Assembly: GCF_900099705.1 (NCBI RefSeq)
Contig: NZ_LT629695.1
Location: forward strand, 806,001-870,000
Length of the DNA: 64,000 bases
Direction of reading: 5' to 3'
Origin: Agrococcus jejuensis
Lineage (GTDB): Bacteria; Actinomycetota; Actinomycetes; Actinomycetales; Microbacteriaceae
The position numbers and the translations under genes are program-made. Each line of letters starts with the position of its first letter. Position 1 is the first letter of the stretch. Below, one piece after another: positions 52,915 through 60,100 of this stretch. Under the pieces are notes generated by a model. The model worked only from the letters and a program-made list of their open reading frames with translations. It ran no database searches and was not told where the DNA came from.

Positions 52915-52946
52915 GCGGTGTTCAGCAAGGGGGCATGCGGTGTTCA
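52915..52946. promoter_or_regulatory. Pho-box-like direct repeat between senX3 and phoU
   Basis: GCGGTGTTCA occurs twice with a 22-base period (52915-52924 and 52937-52946), twice the 11-base repeat of actinobacterial Pho boxes. GTTCA cores on the plus strand. It is a probable RegX3 site for autoregulation of senX3-regX3 and phoU. Confidence 0.6.
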
Positions 52947-52998
52947 CCTTCGTCTGGAATGCTCGACCCGTATGCCCGCACGGGGGATGAGGAGTGTC

Positions 52999-53667
52999 AT
53001 GCGCGAGGTCTTCAAGCAGGAGATGGCCGAGGTCCAGGATCGCCTGGTCGAGATCGCGGAGGACGTCGCGACGTCGATCGCACGAGCCACCGAGGCGTTC
53101 GGAGAGTCGAACGTGCAGCTCGCAGAGCAGGTGATCGCGTCCGACGCCGACATCGACGACAAGGCGAACGCGCTCGACGAGCTCGTCATCGACATCATCG
53201 CCAGGCAGGGCCCCGTCGCCCGCGACCTGCGCATCGTGATCTCCGCGCTGCGCATCTCGGCGTCGCTCGAGCGCATGGGCGACCTCGCTCGCCACATCGC
53301 GATGCTGACGCGCTACCGCTTCCCCGCGAACGTCGTGCCCGAGTCGCTGCAGCCCACGTTCGTGCAGATGGGTGCGGCCGACGTCGAGATCGCCGGCCTC
53401 CTCGTCGAGCTGCTGCGCACGCAGGACGTGTCGATCGCCGAGCAGATCGCCGGCTCCGACGTGCGCGTCGACGCGCTGCACAAGTCCGTGTTCGAGCAGG
53501 TGCTCGGCTCCGAGTGGGAGGGCGCGGCCCACGCCACCGTCGACGCGACGCTCGCGAGCCGCTACCACGAGCGCTTCGCCGACCACGCCGTCGGCATCGG
53601 CAAGAAGATGGCCTACCTCGCCACGGGCGACTGGCAGGCCGAGCTGCACGAGGTCGTCTCCGACTGA
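52999..53667 (+). CDS. phoU: Phosphate signalling regulator PhoU (222 aa)
   Basis: Two copies of the PhoU three-helix bundle, with metal-binding motifs of the type EDVATSIARATEAF in the first half and SLERMGDLARHIA, plus RYHERFADHAVGIGKKMAYLATG in the second half. It links the Pst phosphate importer to SenX3 and keeps it inactive when phosphate is plentiful. GAGGAG stands four to five bases before the ATG. pst genes are not in the window. A 20-base-pair hairpin follows the stop. Confidence 0.95.
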   Translation: MREVFKQEMAEVQDRLVEIAEDVATSIARATEAFGESNVQLAEQVIASDADIDDKANALDELVIDIIARQGPVARDLRIVISALRISASLERMGDLARHIAMLTRYRFPANVVPESLQPTFVQMGAADVEIAGLLVELLRTQDVSIAEQIAGSDVRVDALHKSVFEQVLGSEWEGAAHATVDATLASRYHERFADHAVGIGKKMAYLATGDWQAELHEVVSD

Positions 53668-53680
53668 GTCGCAGCCCCCG

Positions 53681-53724
53681 GCACGAACGAGGCCCCCGGC
53701 ATCTGCCGGGGGCCTCGTTCGTGC
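53681..53724. terminator. Perfect 20-bp hairpin between phoU and gpmA
   Basis: GCACGAACGAGGCCCCCGGC and its complement around an ATCT loop, between convergent genes. Confidence 0.9.
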
Positions 53725-53742
53725 GTCGTGCGCGGGCGGGCG

Positions 53743-54489
53743 TCAGCCCTTGCCCTGGCTCGCCACGGCGGCGGCACCTGCGGCCGCGGCCTCGGGGTCG
53801 AGGTACACGCCGGGGCCCGTCGCGTTGAGGTCGGCGTCGAGCTGGTAGACGAGCGGGATGCCCGTGGGGATGTTGAGCGCGGCGATGTCGTCGTCGGAGA
53901 TGCCCTCGAGGTGCTTCACGAGCGCCCGCAGCGAGTTGCCGTGCGCGGCGATGAGCACCGTCTTGCCCGCGCGGATGTCGTCGCTGATCGCGCCCTCCCA
54001 GTAGGGCAAGAAGCGGTCGATGACGTCCTTGAGGCACTCGGTGGCGGGCACGTCGCCGTCGATGCCCGCGTAGCGCGGGTCGTCGGCCTGCGAGTAGGCG
54101 TTGTCGTCGGAGATCGCGGGCGGCGGCACGTCGAACGAGCGGCGCCACAGCATGAACTGCTCCTCGCCGTACTCCTCGAGCGTCTGCGCCTTGTCCTTGC
54201 CCTGCAGGTCGCCGTAGTGGCGCTCGTTGAGGCGCCACGAGCGGTGCACGGGGATCCACGCGCGGTCGGCGGCGTCGAGCGCGAGGTTCGCCGTCTGGAT
54301 CGCGCGCGTCAGCAGCGACGTGTGCACGACGTCGGGCAGGATGCCCTGCTCCTTGAGCAGCTCGCCGCCGCGCGCCGCCTCCTGGCGTCCCTGGTCGGTG
54401 AGTCGCACGTCGACCCATCCCGTGAACAGGTTCTTCTGGTTCCAGTCCGACTGGCCGTGCCGCAGCAGGATCAGGGTGTGCTCGCTCAT
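53743..54489 (-). CDS. gpmA: 2,3-bisphosphoglycerate-dependent phosphoglycerate mutase (248 aa)
   Basis: The catalytic His11 is in [10 protein letters not shown], with [14 protein letters not shown] and a second His in [11 protein letters not shown], the full dPGM signature. It interconverts 3- and 2-phosphoglycerate in glycolysis. The C-terminus is an Ala-rich tail. The ATG has TAGGCT six bases upstream, a leaderless start. Its position beside the SenX3/RegX3 genes is the same as in mycobacteria (Rv0489-Rv0491). Confidence 0.96.
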   Translation of the reverse strand: MSEHTLILLRHGQSDWNQKNLFTGWVDVRLTDQGRQEAARGGELLKEQGILPDVVHTSLLTRAIQTANLALDAADRAWIPVHRSWRLNERHYGDLQGKDKAQTLEEYGEEQFMLWRRSFDVPPPAISDDNAYSQADDPRYAGIDGDVPATECLKDVIDRFLPYWEGAISDDIRAGKTVLIAAHGNSLRALVKHLEGISDDDIAALNIPTGIPLVYQLDADLNATGPGVYLDPEAAAAGAAAVASQGKG

Positions 54490-54495
54490 GCGCTC

Positions 54496-54501
54496 AGCCT
54501 A
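54496..54501 (-). promoter_or_regulatory. -10 element TAGGCT for leaderless gpmA
   Basis: TAGGCT on the minus strand ends six bases before the ATG at 54489. Confidence 0.55.
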
Positions 54502-54569
54502 TCGAGGCCGCATGACCGGGCGATGGCGCGCGGACGTCGGCTGCGCCGCGCTGCTGCGACGATGGACGC

Positions 54570-55406
54570 ATGGCTCCCATCGGGCGCATCACGCGCGGCA
54601 CGACCGGCGTGAACCGGCTGCGCCGCGTCGACCGGTGGATCGCCGACCTGCCCGCTGCGCGCGTGCCCGGCGCGCTCGTCGTCGACCTCGGCTACGGCGC
54701 GAGCGCCACGACGTCGCTCGAGCTGCACGAGCGACTCGCGCGCCGGTCCCCCGACGTCGAGGTCGTGGGGCTCGAGATCGATCCCGAGCGCGTCGCGATC
54801 GCGTCGCGGGAGCTCGCGGAGGCGCTCGCCGCCGGCCCCGAGCGGCACGGCCGGGCGCTCGCCGACGACGTGCGGGTGTCGTTCGCGCTCGGCGGGTTCG
54901 AGGTGCCGACGGTGCGTCCGCCGCACGTCATCCGCGCCATGAACGTGCTGCGCCAGTACGACGAGCACGAGGTCGAGGCCATCTGGGCGCGGATGCTCGC
55001 GCGGCTCGCGCCCGGCGGCGTGCTCGTGGAGGGCACGTCGAACGAGGTCGGCCGCGTCGCGACGTGGGTGACGCTCGACGCCGCGGGGCCCCGCGCCCTC
55101 ACGCTCGCGCTGCGGCTCGGCTCGATCGGCACGGATGCCATGCCGGCGCCGAGCGTGCTCGCCGAGCGGCTGCCGAAGGCGCTCATCCACCGCAACGTGC
55201 CCGGCGAGCGCATCCACGACCTGCTCGTCGCGCTCGACCGCGCGTGGGATCGCGCGGCGCACGTCGGCACGTTCGGCGCCGAGCAGCGGTGGGGCGCCGT
55301 CGTGCGGTCGCTCGCCGACGACGGCTGGCCGATCGATCGCGCCGCGCTGCGCCGCGCCCGCCTGGGCGAGCTCACGCTGCCGTGGGCGGCGGTCGCGCCG
55401 CGCTGA
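54570..55406 (+). CDS. Class I SAM-dependent methyltransferase (278 aa)
   Basis: An S-adenosylmethionine fold with motif I VVDLGYGASATTSLEL (about 36-51), an acidic loop VVGLEIDPERV and HVIRAMNVLRQYDEHEV further on. The motif I region and the RAMNVLRQY segment recall small actinobacterial methyltransferases with unknown substrate. No ribosome binding site is visible; a GACGAT hexamer six bases before the ATG may be a weak leaderless -10. It is divergent from gpmA. Confidence 0.85.
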   Translation: MAPIGRITRGTTGVNRLRRVDRWIADLPAARVPGALVVDLGYGASATTSLELHERLARRSPDVEVVGLEIDPERVAIASRELAEALAAGPERHGRALADDVRVSFALGGFEVPTVRPPHVIRAMNVLRQYDEHEVEAIWARMLARLAPGGVLVEGTSNEVGRVATWVTLDAAGPRALTLALRLGSIGTDAMPAPSVLAERLPKALIHRNVPGERIHDLLVALDRAWDRAAHVGTFGAEQRWGAVVRSLADDGWPIDRAALRRARLGELTLPWAAVAPR

Positions 55407-55500
55407 GCGCCGAGCCACGCCGCATCCGCTGGCCTGCGCGGGCCACGCGCGCGGCCCTGGCCCGCGCATGCCGACGCCGGCGCACGCGACGCTCGACCGC

Positions 55501-56400
55501 ATGACCTCCACCGCACCACCGACCACGGGCACGCCCGTCGCGGGCATCGCGTGGGGGCTCGTGGGCGTGCTCGCCTTCTCGTTCACCGTCATCGCGACGC
55601 GCGTCGCGGTCGTCGACCTCGATCCGTTGCTCGTCGGCACGGGCCGCGCGGTCGTCGCTGCGGCGCTCGCGGGCGTCGCGCTCGCCTGGACCCGCCAGCG
55701 GCTGCCGTCGCGCCGGCAGTGGCTGCGCCTCGGCATCGTCGCGACCGGGGTCGTCGCCGGGTTCCCGCTGCTCACGTCGTACGCCCTCACGACGACGCCG
55801 GCGAGCCACGGCGCCGTCGTCATCGCGCTGCTGCCCGCGGCGACGGCGGTCGCGGCGACGGTGCGCGCCCACGAGCGTCCGAGTGCGCGCTTCTGGGTCG
55901 CGTCGGCCGCCGGCTGCGTCGCCGCCGTGACGACGGCGCTCGTCGCGGGCGGCGGGCCGCCCGCGCTGCACGGCGCCGACCTGCTGCTGCTCCTCGCGGT
56001 CGTCGCGGCGGCGGTCGGCTACGCCGAGGGCGGCGTGCTGGCCCGCGAGCTCGGCGCGTGGCAGACCATCGCGTGGGCGCTCGTGGTCGCGAGCCCCGTC
56101 ATGGCCGCGCTCGCCGGGTCGTCGCTGCTCGTCGCACCCGCGGTCGCATCGCCGCAGGCGTGGCTCGCGTTCGCGTACCTGTCGGTCGTGAGCATGCTGC
56201 TGGGCTTCGTCGCCTGGTACCGCGGCCTCGCGATCGGTCCCATGGCGCGCGTGAGCCAGCTGCAGCTCGTGCAGCCGACGCTGTCGATCGCATGGGCGGC
56301 GCTGCTGCTCGGCGAGGTCATCACGGTGCCGACGATCGTCGGTGGTGCCGTCGTCGTCGCGTGCGCGGCCGTCGCGGTGCGCTCGCGCGCGTCGCGCTGA
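55501..56400 (+). CDS. EamA-family (DMT) transporter (299 aa)
   Basis: Ten hydrophobic helices in two EamA repeats (first from IAWGLVGVLAFSFTVIATRVAV, second from LLLLAVVAAAVGYAEGGVLAREL); the last helices carry SQLQLVQPTLSIAWAALLLGE. Members export amino acids or related metabolites. The ATG at 55501 (MTSTAPP) was chosen over an in-frame ATG 11 codons upstream, as the extra residues are not hydrophobic or conserved-looking. It follows the methyltransferase by 94 bases. Confidence 0.88.
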   Translation: MTSTAPPTTGTPVAGIAWGLVGVLAFSFTVIATRVAVVDLDPLLVGTGRAVVAAALAGVALAWTRQRLPSRRQWLRLGIVATGVVAGFPLLTSYALTTTPASHGAVVIALLPAATAVAATVRAHERPSARFWVASAAGCVAAVTTALVAGGGPPALHGADLLLLLAVVAAAVGYAEGGVLARELGAWQTIAWALVVASPVMAALAGSSLLVAPAVASPQAWLAFAYLSVVSMLLGFVAWYRGLAIGPMARVSQLQLVQPTLSIAWAALLLGEVITVPTIVGGAVVVACAAVAVRSRASR

Positions 56401-56418
56401 CCGTCAGGGGGCGACGCG

Positions 56419-57462
56419 TCAGGCGCTCGGACGCCGCACGGCACCGAGACGCGGCAGGCGCGGCGGGCGGTGCGCGTGGCCCGCGGTCGGCGGCACGAGC
56501 ACCTGCTGCGCCGCGGCGACGGGCACGTCGTCGTCGCCCGCGAGCACGACGAGGGATGCCTCGACGGGCGCCGAGCGCTTGAGCACCGCGAGCGCGACGG
56601 GGCCGAGCTCGTGGTGCTGGGCGGCGGCGGTCACGCGACCGACCTCGGCGCCCTCGAACGTCACCGCATCGCCTGCGACGGGCAGCGTCGACTCGCTGCC
56701 GTCGAGGTGCAGCAGCGCGAGCCGGCGCGGCGGAGCGCCGAGGTTGTGCACCTTCGCGACGGTCTCCTGCCCGCGGTAGCAGCCCTTCGCGAGGTGCACG
56801 GCGGTCGCGAGCCAGTCGAGCTCGTGCGGGATCGTGCGGTCGTCGACATCGGCGATCGTCGGGCGTCCGGCGGCGATGCGGCGGGCGTCGAGCGCGAGCG
56901 TGCCCGCGAGCGCCGGCGGCGTGCCGAGCTCGCCCGTCACGACCGTCTCGTGCCAGTCCCACGGGCCGAGGTCCTCGCCCGAGCCGTAGCGCACGCCGCC
57001 CTCGGCGACCGTCGGCCACGGGTCGTCCCAGGTCGCGCCCTCGGGGGCGACGGTGCCAGTCCAGCCGACGACGGGTGCATCGACGCGCGCGATCTCGACC
57101 TGCGCCCAGAACCGCATGCGCGTGAGCCACGTCTCGAGCGCATCCGCCCGGCTGGCGTCGAGGATGACCCACAGGGACTCGCCGTCGTCGACGAGCCGCA
57201 TGGCGTGCTCGACGCGGCCCTCTGGCGACAGCACGAGCGTCTCGGTCGAGACGCCCGGCGCGAGGCGAGCGATGGCCTGCGTCGTGATGGAGTCGAGCCA
57301 CGTGAGGCGGTCGGCGCCCGTGAGGCGCAGCACGTCGCGCGGCAGCAGCACCCACGCGCCGGCGTCGAGCAGTCGACCCTCCGCGATCGGGTTGCCGAGG
57401 TGCAGCGGCACGCCGTCGTCGCCGAGCACGGCGCCCGGCACGTCGACGAACGCGCTCGTCAT
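56419..57462 (-). CDS. ygfZ: Folate-binding protein YgfZ (GcvT-like, 347 aa)
   Basis: GcvT-like fold with the hallmark KGCYRGQE motif and its reactive Cys (HLAKGCYRGQETVAKVHNLG) and an N-terminal LTGADRLTWLDSITTQ segment. YgfZ uses tetrahydrofolate and helps assemble or repair iron-sulfur clusters. The ATG overlaps the stop of the nitrobindin-like gene by one base (TGATG). The short C-terminus is Pro/Arg-rich. Confidence 0.92.
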   Translation of the reverse strand: MTSAFVDVPGAVLGDDGVPLHLGNPIAEGRLLDAGAWVLLPRDVLRLTGADRLTWLDSITTQAIARLAPGVSTETLVLSPEGRVEHAMRLVDDGESLWVILDASRADALETWLTRMRFWAQVEIARVDAPVVGWTGTVAPEGATWDDPWPTVAEGGVRYGSGEDLGPWDWHETVVTGELGTPPALAGTLALDARRIAAGRPTIADVDDRTIPHELDWLATAVHLAKGCYRGQETVAKVHNLGAPPRRLALLHLDGSESTLPVAGDAVTFEGAEVGRVTAAAQHHELGPVALAVLKRSAPVEASLVVLAGDDDVPVAAAQQVLVPPTAGHAHRPPRLPRLGAVRRPSA

Positions 57463-58088
57463 CACTGCCCCTCGGAGGTCTCTGGCGCCTCGAGCCTGCG
57501 CACGCGCGACAGGCGTGCGGAGGCGTGCGTCGCGAGCGGGCGACCGAGCGCCGCGAGATCCCACGCCCACAGCAGGTCGCCGTCGACGAGGCCGAGCATG
57601 CGCGTCGACGCCGAGTGCGCCTTGGCACCTGGCGAGCGCATGACGGCATCGGTCGCGAGGTCGATGCGGGGGCCGGCGATGCGGCCCATGTAGAGCTCCG
57701 AGACGCCCGTCGGATGCGCGATGAGCGCCTCGATCTCGAACGCGCCGTCCTCGCTGCGCAGCTCCTCGACGTCGTCGATCGTGCGGGGTGCGGCGGTGCG
57801 CGGCAGCATGCCGGGGCCGTGGTCGCGGTCGTCGGCGTCGCGCGCGAGCGACCAGTAGCCCGACTCCGTCGCGAGCGGCGTGAGCTCGTCGTCGAGCAGC
57901 CACGCGTACGCCGAGTACGCCAGGTACGGCAGGCCGTGGTGCGCGAACGTCACGCGCTGCCCGAACGCGTGCTCACGCACGTCGTCCTCGGCAGCCTCGA
58001 ACTGCACGTGACCCGTGCCCTCCCAGTCGCCGACGAGCCACTGCAGGGGACCGAGCTCCGCCGGGAGCGTCGGGTCGATGTCGAGCAC
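57462..58088 (-). CDS. Nitrobindin-like (FABP/DUF1794) heme-binding protein (208 aa)
   Basis: A ten-strand beta-barrel protein with the GxWxGxG-type motif GDWEGTGH (20-27) and a C-terminal half with AHSASTRMLGLVDGDLLWAWDL. Relatives are nitrobindins that bind heme b and react with nitric oxide or peroxynitrite. The proximal His of typical nitrobindins (HASARL-like region at residues 189-195) appears to be present but needs a check. GTG start three bases after the stop of a 39-residue membrane protein gene; ygfZ follows, coupled. Confidence 0.85.
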   Translation of the reverse strand: MLDIDPTLPAELGPLQWLVGDWEGTGHVQFEAAEDDVREHAFGQRVTFAHHGLPYLAYSAYAWLLDDELTPLATESGYWSLARDADDRDHGPGMLPRTAAPRTIDDVEELRSEDGAFEIEALIAHPTGVSELYMGRIAGPRIDLATDAVMRSPGAKAHSASTRMLGLVDGDLLWAWDLAALGRPLATHASARLSRVRRLEAPETSEGQ

Positions 58089-58091
58089 TGG

Positions 58092-58211
58092 CTAGCGCTG
58101 GCCGCGGAAGAGGTTGCGGATCACGACGAACGAGAGGCCCGCGATCGCGAGGGACGCGAGGCCCAGGAGGCCGAGGAAGAAGATCTCGAGCGCGACGACG
58201 GGGATGTCCAT
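58092..58211 (-). CDS. Small single-helix membrane protein (39 aa)
   Basis: A 40-codon reading frame encodes a short acidic start (MDIPVVALEI), one membrane helix of about 22 residues and a basic end (VIRNLFRGQR). TAGGAT stands six bases before the ATG, the same leaderless promoter pattern as the large genes, and the stop lies three bases before the nitrobindin-like start, so it opens that operon. Positive-inside charge fits an N-out helix. Function is unknown; it is too short for usual gene finders. Confidence 0.7.
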   Translation of the reverse strand: MDIPVVALEIFFLGLLGLASLAIAGLSFVVIRNLFRGQR

Positions 58212-58217
58212 GCCCTC

Positions 58218-58223
58218 ATCCTA
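58218..58223 (-). promoter_or_regulatory. -10 element TAGGAT for the 39-aa protein operon
   Basis: TAGGAT on the minus strand ends six bases before the ATG at 58211. Confidence 0.5.
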
Positions 58224-58255
58224 CGCGCGCACGAGCAGCGTTCGCTGCGGGCGCG

Positions 58256-58540
58256 TCACGCGGCGATGCTGAGCGCCTTGAAGACGACCGTGGCGGCCGC
58301 GAGCACGATGACGGCGCCGCCGACGGAGGCGAAGAGGCGGTCGACGAGCCCCTTCTGGTTCGGGAACCCCAGCTGCACGCCGAAGGAGGCGAGCACGCAC
58401 GTGCCGAGCACGATCGGCAGCCACACGGTGCGGTCGACGGGCACGAGCACGGCGACGACGATCGAGCCGACGACGGCGAGCGCCCAGATGGGCCAGATGC
58501 TGTGCCAGCGCATCGCTGCGGCCACGACTCCCCCGTCCAT
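58256..58540 (-). CDS. Small membrane protein (94 aa)
   Basis: About three hydrophobic helices (15-38, 42-58, 72-92) separated by short polar loops; no family known. The ATG at 58540 is preferred because GGGGAG stands four bases upstream, although an in-frame GTG at 58552 exists. It is divergent from the GlnR-like gene and the two promoters overlap at 58556-58565. Confidence 0.72.
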   Translation of the reverse strand: MDGGVVAAAMRWHSIWPIWALAVVGSIVVAVLVPVDRTVWLPIVLGTCVLASFGVQLGFPNQKGLVDRLFASVGGAVIVLAAATVVFKALSIAA

Positions 58541-58555
58541 CCGGCTCCCCACGCC

Positions 58556-58565
58556 ACCCTAGACT
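58556..58565. promoter_or_regulatory. Overlapping divergent -10 elements
   Basis: TAGGGT on the minus strand (58561-58556) and TAGACT on the plus strand (58560-58565) share their TA bases in CTAG, so the small membrane protein gene and the GlnR-like gene compete for RNA polymerase. Confidence 0.5.
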
Positions 58566-58588
58566 GTCCCGCGGGAAGGAATCTCGAC

Positions 58589-59236
58589 GTGGCACAAGTG
58601 CTGATCCTCACCCGGCGCAGCGGCGACGTGCTTCCGAGCCTCGACCTGCTCGATCACCGGGTGACGCGCCTCCCTGCCGAGACAGGCTCGCTCACGCAGG
58701 CGAGCGACGCCGAGCTCGTCGTGGTCGACGGCGTCGTCGAGCTCGCCACCGCCAAGACCCTCTGCCGCATCGTCGAGCAGACCCTCAAGACGCCCGTGCT
58801 GCTCGTGCTCGGCGAGGGCGGCCTCGCCGCCGTGCAGCTCGACTGGGGCATCGCCGACGTCGTGCTCGACGCCGCAGGCCCCGCCGAGGTGGATGCGCGC
58901 ATCCGCCTCGCGCTCGCCCGCTCGGCGCCGCGCGACCAGCCCATCGTCGCCGCCGGCCTGCGCATCGACGAGGCGAACTACCAGGCGTCGATCAACGGGA
59001 AGCCCCTCGACCTCACCTACAAGGAGTTCGAGCTGCTGCGCTTCCTCGCGTCGCATCCCGTGCGCGTCTTCACGCGCGAGCAGCTGCTCAGCGAGGTGTG
59101 GGGCTACGACTACTTCGGCGGCACGCGCACGGTCGACGTGCACGTGCGTCGCCTGCGCGCGAAGCTCGGCGACCTCGAGTCGGCCATCGGCACGGTGCGC
59201 AACGTCGGCTACCGCTTCGAGCTCTCGCATGACTGA
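58589..59236 (+). CDS. GlnR-like atypical OmpR-family regulator (215 aa)
   Basis: A degenerate receiver (1-125) keeps the beta3 Asp47 (LVVVDGV) but lacks the acidic pair after the first strand (ILTRRSG instead of VDDE), so it is probably not a normal phosphorylation switch. The C-terminal winged helix (KPLDLTYKEFELLRFLASHPVRVFTREQLLSEVWGYD) is complete. This matches orphan regulators such as actinobacterial GlnR, and the adjacent mshD agrees with Rv0818-Rv0819. The GTG at 58589 has AAGGA eight bases upstream. No cognate kinase is adjacent. Confidence 0.85.
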   Translation: MAQVLILTRRSGDVLPSLDLLDHRVTRLPAETGSLTQASDAELVVVDGVVELATAKTLCRIVEQTLKTPVLLVLGEGGLAAVQLDWGIADVVLDAAGPAEVDARIRLALARSAPRDQPIVAAGLRIDEANYQASINGKPLDLTYKEFELLRFLASHPVRVFTREQLLSEVWGYDYFGGTRTVDVHVRRLRAKLGDLESAIGTVRNVGYRFELSHD

Positions 59237-60050
59237 CGCAGCCGCGCTCGCGTCGCTCGTCGAGCGGTGCGTCGCGGCCGACGGCGTGAGCCCCGTCAAC
59301 GACCAGGCGATGCTCGAGGCGCGCCGCGGCGACCGGGCGATCGTCGACCTCGACGGCTCTGGCATCGCCATCGCCGTCGTCGCCACCGGCGAGCAGGCGG
59401 GCGATGCGCCCGCCGAGGTCGAGCTCGCCGTCGACCCCGAGCACCGCGGCGCGGGCCTCGGCACACGCCTCGCCGAGCGCGTCGCCGCCGAGCATCCCGG
59501 CTTCGAGGCGTGGGCGCACGGCGACCTGCCCGCATCGCAGGCGCTCGCGGCGCGACTCGGCATGCAGCGCATCCGCACGCTGCTGCAGCTGCGCGCGCCT
59601 GTGCCCGCCGACGCCACGATCGACGCGCGACTGCGCCCCTTCGTCGAGGCGGATGCGGAGGCGTGGGTCGCCGTGAACGCCGCGGCGTTCGCGAGCCATC
59701 CCGAGCAGGGCAGGCTCACGGCCCGCGACCTCGCCGACCGTCGCGCGGAGGCCTGGCACGACGACGCGAACCTGCTCGTCGCGCCCGGCGCCGACGGGCT
59801 CGACGGCTTCGCGTGGATCAAGCCCGACGGCGACGTCGCCGAGCTCTACGCCCTCGGCGTCGCGCCGCACGCGCAGGGCTCGGGCCTCGGCGGCGTGCTC
59901 ATGCGGGCGACGTTCGCGCGCATGCACACCCTCGGCTTCGCCACGGCGCACCTCTACGTCGAGGGCGACAACGCGCCGGCGCTCGGCCTCTACCGCTCGC
60001 GCGGCTTCGTCGACCACGCACGCGACGTGCGCTGGCGCCACCTCGCCTGA
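59229..60050 (+). CDS. mshD: Mycothiol synthase (273 aa)
   Basis: Two tandem GNAT domains, with acetyl-CoA motifs [20 protein letters not shown] in the first and [20 protein letters not shown] in the second, and [19 protein letters not shown] at the end. It acetylates Cys-GlcN-Ins in the last step of mycothiol synthesis, the actinobacterial thiol. The ATG overlaps the regulator gene by eight bases, so translation is coupled. Confidence 0.92.
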   Translation: MTDAAALASLVERCVAADGVSPVNDQAMLEARRGDRAIVDLDGSGIAIAVVATGEQAGDAPAEVELAVDPEHRGAGLGTRLAERVAAEHPGFEAWAHGDLPASQALAARLGMQRIRTLLQLRAPVPADATIDARLRPFVEADAEAWVAVNAAAFASHPEQGRLTARDLADRRAEAWHDDANLLVAPGADGLDGFAWIKPDGDVAELYALGVAPHAQGSGLGGVLMRATFARMHTLGFATAHLYVEGDNAPALGLYRSRGFVDHARDVRWRHLA

Positions 60051-60072
60051 TCCGCTCGTCGCGACCCCATCC

Positions 60073-60094
60073 GTTCACCTGCCGGTGCCAGGAT
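60073..60094 (+). promoter_or_regulatory. Pho-box-like element upstream of ppk1
   Basis: GTTCACCTGCC fits the 11-base actinobacterial Pho box, followed by a weaker unit GGTGCCAGGAT. It ends six bases before the ppk1 start codon, and its last six bases (CAGGAT) resemble the leaderless -10 seen elsewhere. Confidence 0.5.
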
Positions 60095-60100
60095 GAGTGC

